Assembly (NCBI GenBank): GCA_023079485.1
Contig: CM041087.1
Location: 33,798,017 to 33,862,016 of the forward strand
DNA: 64,000 nucleotides
Reading direction: 5' to 3'
Source: Archilochus colubris
Taxonomy: Eukaryota > Chordata > Aves > Apodiformes > Trochilidae
Shown here: one piece after another, positions 1 to 10,262 of the stretch
How positions within the stretch are numbered: the first letter of the stretch is position 1
How the letters are laid out: the number at the start of each line of letters is the position of its first letter
The notes under the pieces: generated by a model
Seen by the model: only the letters and a program-made list of their open reading frames with translations
Told to the model about the DNA's origin: nothing
The model's database searches: none
Made by a program: the position numbers and the translations under genes

Positions 1-1533
1 CATGACTTAGACAAAAGGGTAAGTGAAAAATTCTTTAACTCTTCACATCTTTTTAAACTGTGGTATTTTTTTCTACTCCATTTCTGGTTCCTTAGAGTAT
101 GAAAAAATAAAGTTAAACAGCTTTAGGCAGGTAAACTTAGAAATGGGTCTCACATTTCCATTGGGAAGTTACACAACACAGTATTTAAACTTACTGAGTT
201 TTGTGGGGGCCACCTTAATAAATGCTACGTATTCTTTTTATTTTGGTTTATAGCAAAAGCAAAGAAATTGCATTGAGTCTTTTGTTATTTAAAAAAAAAA
301 TTGAATCTGAAGCAAGAGATGTTCAGGCTAAGAAAACAGGTACAATAATGCAATAGGTTAAAGCAAGGCAAAGGTTAGTGTTAGGCTGTGGTGATAACTA
401 ATTCATCAGTGAAATATATCACATAAAGAATATTTTCTTTTCATATGAATTCAAAATCATACACTCTAAAAGCAAATTTGCTTCACTTCTGCTTAAGACC
501 ACCTTTTATCACTAATATTTTACCCACACATTAGTTATTACATTATTTTATATATTTACAAAGGCTTTTTCTTTTTATTTGAAAGTAAAATAACAGAAAA
601 AAAAAGTCACACCTAATTGAAAAAAAGAACTAAGAGTATAATTAAAAGCAAGAACAACAAAAAAGTAACATAGAGCAGAAATGTTACCATGATATTTAGA
701 AACAAAAACATTCACTGGAAACCTTTAGTAACTACTGTAGCTTAACAAGGAATGAACATAGGAAGATCACAGAAATGATTGCAACATCCTTCCCTCACCA
801 GAAAAATTCCTTAGCAGAGAACAGAGTGAGAACATTCATTATTTGGAAATTCCAGAACAAGGTACAGCAGCACCAGTTCCCAGGAAAGTTCTAAAAAGTA
901 GTTTAACCTGGTAAACTGGATCATAGCTTTCAGATTGCCATCTGCATAGGCTTGCAAAGGAGGGTAAGCATCCACCCATGAAACCCTCCTTTCTTTCTGC
1001 CTCTGTAGCAGAGAAATCAGAGCAGCTGAAGTCCCTCAGCTGTTAGGAATTCATCCCAAATGACCCCTGCACATGGAATCATTGAGTTCAACTCAGCAGC
1101 TTTAGCATTCTGCAGCAAGTTTATAACACAGCAATGAATAACTGGGTTACCTGGTTAAGTAGTAATGAACTGTTATTTGCCATGCTAATTTAGGAACTTC
1201 CTGACCACTCATTACTAAAACCACCATACAAGGATCTCTTTCACTTGATAGTCAATTGCAGAGACACTTGTGTATGGAGGGACCTTTGCAAGCACCAGCT
1301 GGAATACCAGCTGGGACACCTAATGAGATACAGCCACACCTTTCATACCATTTCTATACTAGTAAGAAGTAGAAAAACTTCTGCAGCCCATGCTATCTGA
1401 TTATGATACTCTTTTTTCAGTAAGATACTTAATTAAGCAAGGTTTCTCCTCACCACATGATTAGACTTGTAATGGGGGATGTCTGTGCTGTGCCTGTAAT
1501 TTGATACCTGAGCCTTTTACAACCTTTAATGCA
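1..1533. other. AT-rich non-coding stretch, nothing recognised
   Basis: The reading frames here are short and low in complexity, and they lack splice context or recognisable motifs. I see no repeat family, RNA gene or regulatory array that I can support. Confidence 0.6.
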
Positions 1534-1540
1534 GGTTTTT

Positions 1541-1577
1541 TTGTTGTTGTTGTTGTTGGTTTTTTTTTTTTTTTTTT
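1541..1577. repeat. (TTG)n followed by a T run
   Basis: Six TTG-like units (about 1541-1558) run directly into a T run (1560-1577). This is a microsatellite with a homopolymer. A T run can mark the tail of a minus-strand retrocopy, but I see no recognisable body or target-site duplication beside it. Confidence 0.85.
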
Positions 1578-1750
1578 CTCATTTGTAAGGTATCTGAATG
1601 TGGCCAAGCCAAACTGAAGCACAACAGAAGTTAAGCAATATATTCAGGAATGTACTGGAGGTATTTGGTAGAAAGGGAGATCTAGTTTGTGCTGTGAGTT
1701 CTAGGTAGAGTGAAATACCAAATAATCCTTTTAATTATCTCCCCCTCCCC

Positions 1751-1788
1751 TTTTTTTTAACTAACAAAAAAAAAAAAAAAAAAAAAAA
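1751..1788. repeat. T8 tract and A23 homopolymer
   Basis: A pyrimidine-rich stretch ending in eight T (1751-1758) is followed by 23 consecutive A (1766-1788). The two could pair weakly. No retrocopy body is recognisable upstream of the A run. Confidence 0.85.
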
Positions 1789-2604
1789 GCCTCTGTGCTT
1801 GCAGCATTTGTAGAATGCAATGAATAATGAACAATTTGCAATTTTTAAGAACAATTTTTCATTACAAGTTGCTAAAAATAAATGATAGTAGTACTTTAAA
1901 TAACTTTAAAAAACACATACAAAAATATAATGCTAGAAAAAGGTACTATTTAGCAGAAATCTTTCTCCCAATTTTCATAGCTTTTAATTTCCTATAAATA
2001 TAAATCCTAGTGGTGTTTAAAAACTTGCTGTATTATAAAAAATTTAAAAATACTTAAAAACTGAATTTCATACACTATTCACATATCATAGTGAACCAAA
2101 CTCAAATTAACGAAAACAAAATTATTGCCATACTAAGTGTTTAGGATCCTGTGTCTTTCCAGTTATCTTTTATGTGGAAATGTGAAAGACATCAGCCATA
2201 AATCCATGTTATTTCTTTCAAGTCACAGAACAGCAACCTAGTGAGGGAATTAAGTGGCACTCATTTTGTGGCATGGTGAACATACCCGATGTATGAAGTA
2301 TGAATTATAGACTGTGTCATGTAAAGGTGAACATGAAGATTAAATTTAGCTTTCTATGAAAGAACTCTGCAAGGAGGGAAGTCCCATTTTCATGTCATTG
2401 CTGGTGGCTCCTATTCAACAATCACAGTACCAGTGGGAGAACCTCAGTATGCCTGATGGGGGAATTAGCATTAGTGCATTATTTTTCAGTTGGGAAAGTC
2501 AGAATTAGAAAAACAGGCTCACAGCTATAAAAATGTCATTCATGTTGCTAGGCAGCTGCACTCATTTACTTGATCCCATTGCTTTTTGGCAACATGCTTT
2601 TTAT
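1789..2604. other. AT-rich non-coding stretch, nothing recognised
   Basis: No repeat family, long open frame or structured motif was seen in this interval. Confidence 0.55.
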
Positions 2605-2631
2605 GCTACAGCTTTTCTTTTTTCCTTTTAG

Positions 2632-2895
2632 GACTTTCATGGCAGGCCAGTATTTTTCCCTGGCATGACAGTTTACTACCAATCCCTTATCCATCACCTT
2701 CCTGGCACGTGCAGACTTCAGAAAAAACATGTCTGGGATTTGGCACTCTACCTGGTGCCTGATAAATGTTATAAATTTTATTCCTTCTCTTGTGGTGCAA
2801 AGTGGAAAAATATGGCATGCAGTTATGCCAGCATTACTCTGTCCTCAGCCAGGGCTGTTTTTCATTGGAAAGTCATCCTAAAAGAACTGAAATAA
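2632..2895 (+). other. open stretch behind a splice-acceptor-like site (possible exon, unproven)
   Basis: A strong pyrimidine tract (about 2610-2629) ends in AG at 2630-2631. The reading frame starting at 2632 stays open for 87 codons to a TAA at 2893-2895. The in-frame stop just upstream is the TAG of the acceptor itself. An ATG lies at 2665. The predicted product is rich in His, Trp, Cys and Lys, and I recognise no domain. A possible internal donor (CTG then GTGCCT) lies near 2752-2755. Chance open frames of 75-100 codons are common across this window, so this is at most a candidate terminal exon of a coding or long non-coding transcript. I cannot assign a function. Confidence 0.15.
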
Positions 2896-3103
2896 TTAAG
2901 TGTCTCTAAAACCACCACAACAGAAAAGGTAATAAAGAAAAGTGGGAGTTCTATTGGAAAGTTTTGCTTTTCTGAACACAATAAAAGAGTTTATAGTTTG
3001 AAAATAAGGCTTCTCATGCTAAAAACTTTGAAACTTGGCCTTTAAATCAGTCATCTGTCATCCATTTCTGAGTCAACTGAACATCAAACAGAAAAATAAA
3101 TCA

Positions 3104-3609
3104 GCGAGGCTGCACCTTGCATACAGTGTTCGTTTCTGGGGCCCCAACTACAAGAAGGACATTGAGGTGCTGGAGTGTGGCCAAAGAAGGGAAAAAAAGC
3201 TGATGAAGAGTCAAGAGCACAAATCCTACTAGAAGCAGGTGAGGAAATTTGGATTATTTAGTCTGGAGAAAAGGAGGCGAAGGGGAGACCTTATCACTGT
3301 CTACAACTACCTGAATGTAGGTTCTAGAGACATGGGGGTTATCTCTCTAGTAAGAAGTAACCAGACAAGAGAATACAGTCTTAAATTGCACTAGAGAAGA
3401 TTTAGATTGGATATTAGGAAACATTAATTTAAAGGGTTGTCAGACACTAGAACAGGCTTTCCAAAGAAGCGTTTGAGTCATCATCCCTGAAGGTATTTAA
3501 AAGATGTGTATATGTAGTGCCTAGAGATATGGTTTAGTGGTGGCAGGATGCTAGGTTAATGGTTAGACTTGTTGATTCATGGTGTTTTCCAACCAAAATG
3601 ACTCTATGA
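3104..3609 (+). mobile_element. CR1 LINE, degraded 3' fragment
   Basis: The interval matches the C-terminal RT-ORF and 3'-UTR part of a CR1 element. It begins at the region encoding the 'FWGPNYKKDIEVLE' block (a diverged CR1 FWAPQYKKDIEVLE-type motif). It continues through the 'RRRRGDLI' and 'YNYL' region and the 'RQTLEQAFQR' region. It ends in a decayed tail around TTTTCCAACCAAAATGACTCTATGA. Frames are broken by stops and small indels. The copy is 5'-truncated, as most CR1 copies are. It is one of the more diverged CR1 copies here and is not mobile. Confidence 0.85.
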
Positions 3610-6600
3610 AGTCACAAATTTTTTTGCAATTTTGTCATAACTGCAGTAAAGGAATAGAGATGAAAATCACAAGACAAAATAATGAAAATATGAATTATAG
3701 ATAAAGATGTCACTGTCATTGTCTGACTAGAATGTACAGACACTCATTACAGGACACTTTGTACTCTGATTAGTATGCACATTAGGTTATATGTCTAACA
3801 TGGTGTTTGCTACATATGCCATTGCACATTTGCAATACACCTGAAATTCTAGTGCTGCTGAGGAAAATCAGCCCAAAAGATTTCTATACTAATTCATCCT
3901 GTTGCATCTGAAAGATGTATCTGAGAGATTTAAAGTACTTCTTAGATTAACATTTTTTTCTAAAAATTCAACAGTTCTAGTCTGAAAGACTGAGAAATAA
4001 CTGTCCCAGACTCTCCAGTTTCCCTGCCATTTTTCAGGATGTGAATAACATAACTTTAAGTCCTTGTTCTGAATCAGACAGAAGGTATTTTGACACTGGA
4101 TCTCGTCTTTTTTTCCTAGTAAATATCAATACTGCTGAACTTCTGTAAAATCAGATCTATTCACTTAAGTGTATATCTCCAAAGCATTTTAATAGATGAG
4201 CATTTACTTCAAAGTCAACATCTACATGCCCAAGTAACTGAAGTTACAGAAGGTTGGCCATTTGCTGAAATCTTGTATTACCTCCAGTTTACCTACTAGG
4301 ATACATCCATTCAATTTACTGGCTTTTACAGATGTCATCCTGAGGTACTTTTTACTTAATCTAGGTTGCTAGTTTCTATGAGACCAACAAAATCATACTC
4401 AAACAAATATTTTTATAACTATTTTGTACTCCAAGATTAATTGTACATAGCCTATGTTAACACTGACAAGATTCTGAAGGGATGGAATGCTCCATTCTGA
4501 AGTCTCCTTGAGGAACTGATACTCATCCTTTTTCTCTGGCATTCTGCACAGGGAATCATTAATCTACCTAAACATGGATATGTGTGCATCACTCTGATCA
4601 CCAGCAGAGATCTACCTGCTCTAAAGTGCTGTAACATGCTTGCACTCTGATTTGGAGCATGATTCCTCTCCTAAAACAAGCACTTAAAACAAGCAATATA
4701 AATTACACCTTGAAAGTGCCCCCCTCTCTCCTATGACTGTAAAGGAATGTAATAAATTCCAACGTATGTGTCTACACAGTTAACACTAAGAGTTATAGCA
4801 AATATGTCCCCATCTTTTTTAGGCCCAGCTGATTAAATATTAACTCACTATATATTAAATTTCTGCTGAGATGATAAATTTGGAAAATTGAGTTATCTCT
4901 AAGTATTGTAAGCATATTATAATATTGCACCATAGGATAGCATTTGTTTGCTTTCCTTTCATTCTGCAATCATAGAACACGGTCAGCCTAATCTGAGTTC
5001 TTGGTCAGTCAGCTTATGTTTACCTTACATTCCACAACTCAAGAAGGGTGACAGAGCGTGATGGGTTTTGCAAATTTTAAAATCAAAATCATCTTATGGC
5101 AAAGGTAAAAAAAGGAAAAAAAATCACCACAACATAAAACCCATTATACCAATCCCAATTCTGGGATTTACTGGAGAAACCAAACAGGAAATAAACATCA
5201 TGCAGGTGGGTCATTCAGCTGGAATTAAAAGAGAGGTGGGAAATTCACTGTGTAAATATACAAGCATTCCACCAGTAAAAATAATTGCAGTTGCTGACAA
5301 ACATCCTGGCACATAGACAGAAAATTCTAAGCAAACCGTACAAATATACATGAACAGACACACACACAAAAGAAAGAGAAAATCAGAAAAGGAATATCTT
5401 AATGCAGCAAGATTAGACTGTCTGGCACCACAGGCTCAAATGTTCTCTCTGATTCAGCTACTCTAAATATCCACAAGTCAAAGGGAATAAATGGAATGCT
5501 GTGAATGGAATTTTGACTAGATCTTGCAAAATGAGAGCATCATGAATAAAAAAAAAAATAAAAAAATATTGTCACTGTTATAGAACCTGCCAGTCAAAGC
5601 AAGATCTTCATATGAAATTATTATAAGAAATATTATAGAGGAAAATCATAAATAACTGGAAGTGAAAAAGCAAAAAGGAGATCCTATGTATGTGGGGAGG
5701 AACAAAAGACAATCACAAATAATATCATGCATAGAAAGGAGTAGATTAGCTTTTCATGATAGAACATTCACATTATCCAAGATCTAGTCATTCAAAACAT
5801 TAAATTTAATCCCCTTTTATCATAGGATTAATTGCATGGCCATAGTAAAACAATGAACTAATACAACAAATTTAACTTTTATTTTCCTTTCATTCTCAAA
5901 TAAATTGCATATCTAACTCTTTCAGCCTTTCTTTCACTCATTAGTACATTGTTTGGGACAAAATGGGAAGACTCAAAGAATCTGAACAATTGCACATGAG
6001 ATTATTCAGAAAAAATAAACCCATTACTCAAATTAAAACATCAAAATGTACCAGGAAAGGTAAGGATGCAGCAAGAGAGAGAATAAATTAAACAAAAAAA
6101 AAAAAATATACAGGACCTACAATTCTGATATCCAGTTTCAAAAGCACCATCTCACACAGGTCACTGTCACACTCAGGGTGTCAGCAGAAGAGCAGTGTAT
6201 GGAATTTAGGATTTTATAAACTAATAGTTCTTTTAGAGCACTCTTACCCTCCATAGATTTACAGGGATCTAAATTTACCAATTTGTCATTCTGAATATAA
6301 AGCAGCCATACTGCAAGCCACATCACTTCCCATATTGGATATGTCTACTAGGTCCAGGAAAAATCTATAGTATAGAATAAACAGTTTTATTAAAAATGTT
6401 GTTCTATATCAGCTTTTGGCTGATACTTAAGCATACCATTAGGGTACAGAAATGTGTATCTTGTTTTCATTTCTCCTCTGCTCAAAAGATTTCTTAAGCC
6501 TGCCTGTCATATGTTTGCTGATTAGACTCAAATAGCCACAAATCAAATTTTCATCTTCACATCACAGAAACAAAAGCAAGTGTAATTTATTTTGTGTAGT

Positions 6601-8544
6601 ACACCAGTTAGCTTCAGAAACATAGCCAGCCCTTGCAGAGCATGGAAATTAATGGGTATAATGAGACAGAGTTCCATTCCAGAGGTGTCATTCTTGTCAC
6701 TTACTGGCCTTGCTGGTGCATTGTAGCATGAACACTTTCTTGGTGCACATTTAGGATGACCATGTGTCTCACTTTGGGTTTTGCCAGTGGTTCGTAATGT
6801 AAGGTCGCCCTGAGTGCTAATAAAACCTCTACATCACCTCACACTTGTATGAATTCTCTATCTAACACATAGCATATTGGTAAATTAATTTCTCAATGCT
6901 CAAAAGTTTTTTAGAAGAAACTGCCCAGATCCTCTGGATAAACTGAGATCAATTTTAGGAAAGCCAGGGCTAGGAAAAGTGGTAAAATAGTGTCATTGTG
7001 CACATTCATGCCTCTCTAGACTTGGGGCTGGGACAACCCTGACTTGTGCCAACTGCTAATATCTGTGCCAGAACAAGCAAGAATCAGCTTCTATGTCAGT
7101 GGATGGGATGGTAAACTGCTGTCAAAGAAAATCAGAAAATATTCCTTTTGCATACTGGGATCCTGTAAACACTAAAGAGTAATTTAGAGTCCAGATTAAC
7201 ATGGGAAAATCCTGTCTCCATTCAGATTTTTGCCATGGATATCAGAGGAGGCAGGATTTTTGATGGCTGTTTAAGGTTGCTTTGCTTCAGAGGATGTAAT
7301 GTCTGTCCAGAGTTTCTGAAGGTCCAGCAGAATGCCAGGTGGGAAAACCTAACTCTTTTTAGCACATTGAGAGATCTTTTTTTGTTTCAGAGAGCTGTGC
7401 CATTCTTGGAGCTTTATTCACTGCCAGCAGCCAACACTGCTTAGGTAAATGGCAGATTTTAGCTGCAGTTCTCCAGAGCAGGGTATTTTCTGGGGGGTTT
7501 TCCTAATGGAAAGATGAAACACAAGCTTCCAGCCTTAAAAAAAAGAGAGTGAACGTAGTGTTTGGTGCCACTGGATTGGCAGAAAATCCAAATTTTGTAT
7601 AGATTCTTTAGCATTTAGTACAGCAGTCTGGAAGATAGTTTGCTCGCAAGTAAATATTTTTGAGTAATTTTTATTCTGCCTTGCAGAACTGTAAACTAAA
7701 CAAATGGAAGAATTCAAAATAAAAATGTTTCAAAGCCCAGATGCAGTCCATGCAACTTTGGGAAACATTTTGCTCTTATTCAACTCAGTGTAAGTCAGGA
7801 ATATTTTTTAAAAATTTAATGGAGTTCTTATTTTACACCATTTCAACCATGAAGAAAAATCAGCCAATATACTTTATGTTTTTGTATTATGACAAGGTTA
7901 AGAACACGAAAAATATTAAAATACCTCTTTGCTAGTGGATCAGTTTGACTTTAATACAAATACGTTCTACAAGGTAGGCATAGGTATAGACATAGTATTT
8001 TTAGTCTTCAACTGGCAGTAGCAACATGTCATAAGACTCCTTGGTAACAAATGAAATTTGGACACTCTGATGGGCCACACATGATGATTTGTCACTTCTG
8101 AAAACAGGCAGCAAGAAAATGACTGACATAAAATTTAAAAAGTTGCTACGGTTTATTTCACAACATGCTAGACTGATGAGAGAAACTTTCTGTCTGTTTT
8201 CTTTAGTAGGATAATTTTTCAAAAGAAGAACATGTGTTGGTGAAGAATTATGGTGGTAAAACTATAATAGAGTATATTCTGGAATGCTGAAGATGAAGAA
8301 GTGAAATAGTAATTCTCTTGTTATTACAGACAGCAAAGGTCACCCTTTTATTGATACATAAAATAGCTCATGTAATCTCATGTCAGCAGCATTGAAATAG
8401 TTAAATAATGTACTCTAGTATCAGAAGCCTCTAGTATCATAAGTCTCAAGGGGCAAATAATCTGGAAGCTAGATGTTGTTAATGAAATTAACAGGGGGGA
8501 AAAGTAACATCAGTGTCATGTAGCAGTGAGCAGCTAGAAAAGTA
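3610..8544. other. long AT-rich stretch, no gene or repeat family recognised
   Basis: Open frames are short and dispersed on both strands, with no domain match. Small A-rich tracts occur at about 5548-5567 and 6092-6105. A sequence resembling a CR1 tail (AATCATAGAACACGGTCAG) near 4970 is too short to call. Confidence 0.5.
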
Positions 8545-8705
8545 CAGCTTTGCTGAATCACAGAAAATGTCCATCTAGTCTGGTATCTTCAACCATTAGC
8601 TGAGGGGTAAGAGGGGTGTGAGGATATAGGAACACTTCACTGGCACACCCTTCCAGCTTCTCAGGAATTTCCCTAAGCCAAAAGGTGACTGTCATTACAG
8701 AATAA
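8545..8705 (-). mobile_element. old CR1-type LINE 3' fragment (first of two)
   Basis: Read on the plus strand, this carries a decayed version of an old amniote CR1 3' region in antisense. Key blocks are GTCCATCTAGTCTGGTATCT at about 8569 and, later, CACCCTTCCAGCTTCT and CTCAGGAATTTCCCTAAGCC. A second copy of the same family lies at about 10.1 kb in the same orientation. Divergence is high, so boundaries are approximate. Family assignment is from memory of the sequence pattern and needs a repeat-library search. Confidence 0.5.
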
Positions 8706-9259
8706 TTTTATAGAAACATTTTCTAGGCTCAAGTCCAAGTTCTCAATCATATTGCTAAAGCACATATTTCAGCCAACTTTCAGCTAAATTTCTCATATTT
8801 CTTTTAAAATTTATTTACATGATTAAACAAAACCCCACCACAATAACTGAAGATCTGGTTAAATAGACAAGACCTGCACATTATGATATAGTTGAAGGAT
8901 CTGGGCTTACTAAAATAATATTAAAACAAAAATAAAGAAGGAGGTTTTATGGGTGCATTTACAGTGGAACCCAAATGTCCTAGTTTGTATTAGGCTCAAT
9001 AAACTTGCAAAAGATCACATCATTACCTGAACACAGATTTATTTGTCTGAGCTTTCTCTTTAATTCCACTCTAATTGCTTCTGTACAAATTAGTTCTTAT
9101 TTTCTTAAACTGATCAATAAACTCCCAATATTTTAAATTTAGAAGTGGAAACCATGTATTATAGGTTATTTATTATGTTATTTTTAATTTTACAGTGCAG
9201 TAAGGTCAGAGCCCCGTTGTGCTGGGCATTGTGAGAACACATGCAAAGTCCTGATGTTT
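8706..9259. other. non-coding flank of the ERVL-type LTR
   Basis: AT-rich sequence between the old CR1 fragment and the LTR. Nothing else was recognised. Confidence 0.5.
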
Positions 9260-9264
9260 ACAGT
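9260..9264. repeat. target-site duplication, left copy (ACAGT)
   Basis: This five-base direct repeat is identical to 10031-10035 and exactly abuts the TGTCCTGG start of the LTR. A 5-bp duplication is the usual signature of ERVL-type integration. Confidence 0.85.
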
Positions 9265-9596
9265 TGTCCTGGTTTGGGCCAGGATAAAGGAGATTTTCTG
9301 TCTTGTACTTTTGCTTTCAGCGAAGTCTCTTGTAAGCAGCTGCACTAGCTGAAATTAGCAGCAAATTTCTTAGTCAGTGTCTGCTTCTGGGACTGATAAC
9401 ACTCGATGTTTATATTTACAGACAGAGACTGGTATGCAGAGCCAAGGACACTGCTCAGCTCTGAGGAACATTTTACCCTCCGGAAGGAGAGGTGTAAAAG
9501 GGTCCCTTCTGCAGCCCTCCCTTAGGGAGGAATGGGCAAGATAAAAGACCAAAATTGACCAAACAGAGTATTCCATCCCATATATATCACACTCAG

Positions 9597-9603
9597 TATA
9601 AAT
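9597..9603 (+). promoter_or_regulatory. TATA-like box in the ERVL-type LTR
   Basis: TATAAAT lies about 290 bp upstream of the ATTAAA signal. This position suits an LTR promoter, but activity cannot be judged from sequence. Confidence 0.35.
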
Positions 9604-9889
9604 TTGAGGGCAAAACCCCTTCCTGCCTTTCCTGCTCCCCCTTCTTCACCCATTCCCTGTTTCCTACGGCATCCTGGGAGGATTCCATCCACTCGTCTGC
9701 CTGTGGTCCTGATCCCTGCCAGCCCATATCTGTGTGTTCCTGCCTCCAGCTCCTGACTGCTGTCGACTCCAGGAGTCCAGCCTGGACTTTCCCAGGGCTG
9801 CCTGGGAAAGGGGGGATTAATGTGGGATCAATTTTCCTGTATATATTTGTATATATTTAGTAATTTTTCCTATTTATTATTACTGTTCC

Positions 9890-9895
9890 ATTAAA
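9890..9895 (+). terminator. polyadenylation signal ATTAAA in the ERVL-type LTR
   Basis: This common variant of AATAAA lies about 135 bp before the LTR end and is followed by a T/G-containing region. It fits the R-region signal of the LTR. Confidence 0.5.
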
Positions 9896-10030
9896 GCTGT
9901 GTAGTTTGGTTTCCAACCCATAATTCTCTCTTCCTTATTCTCTCTCCTTTCTTTATCAGGGAGGGAAGGGGGATTAATAGAGAGCATCTGTCATTTGGTT
10001 TAATTGCTGGGCCAGTGTTAAACCCTGACA

Positions 10031-10035
10031 ACAGT
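10031..10035. repeat. target-site duplication, right copy (ACAGT)
   Basis: It matches 9260-9264 exactly and directly follows the GACA end of the LTR. Confidence 0.85.
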
Positions 10036-10107
10036 CTTCACTACTGTATAGGAGTACAACCTGAGCGACATTAAAAAAGACAGAAAATACTCATAAGTAT
10101 GTGACAG

Positions 10108-10262
10108 GAGTCACACCAAAGGTCTATCTAGTCCATATTCTGTCTCTTATCGTGACCAAAAGTGGAAGAGCATAAGATCAGAGCAGACGCATATGATATT
10201 TACCCCTGAGCATTCTTCCAGTCTTCATAACCTAATTCCTCAGCCCCAAATCAGGGATTTCA
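10108..10262 (-). mobile_element. old CR1-type LINE 3' fragment (second of two)
   Basis: In plus-strand reading it has the blocks CACACCAAAGGTCTATCTAG and AGAGCATAAGATCAGAGCAG, then the GAGCATTCTTCCAG region and CTCAGCCCCAAATCAGGGA. This is the layout of an old CR1 3' end seen in antisense in bird and reptile genomes. The orientation matches the fragment at 8545-8705. The two may be separate insertions or parts of a local duplication, with the LTR later inserted between them. Confidence 0.55.

Larger units (their letters stand above)
9265..10030 (+). mobile_element. solo LTR of an ERVL-type endogenous retrovirus (766 bp)
   Basis: The element begins TGTCCTGGTTTGGGCC and ends TAAACCCTGACA. The ends form an imperfect inverted repeat (TGTC at the start, GACA at the end), and the copy is flanked by the 5-bp duplication ACAGT. 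The TGTCCTGGTTT start is typical of a widespread avian ERVL LTR family. A TATA-like box lies at 9597-9603 and an ATTAAA polyadenylation signal at 9890-9895, consistent with U3-R-U5 order on the plus strand. No gag, pol or env remains and there is no second LTR in the window. It is therefore a solo LTR left by recombination between two LTRs. Open frames inside it (for example 9555-9860) are not genes. Confidence 0.85.

Noticed and set aside
1560..1788. T run and A run as possible ends of a retrocopy
   Set aside because: The sequence between them matches no repeat or gene I recognise, and there is no flanking duplication.
4968..4990. CR1-tail-like AATCATAGAACACGGTCAG
   Set aside because: Too short and without a CR1 body; likely chance in AT-rich sequence.
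9555..9860. 101-codon frame over the ERVL-type LTR
   Set aside because: It lies wholly within a solo LTR, whose TSDs show it is non-coding regulatory sequence.
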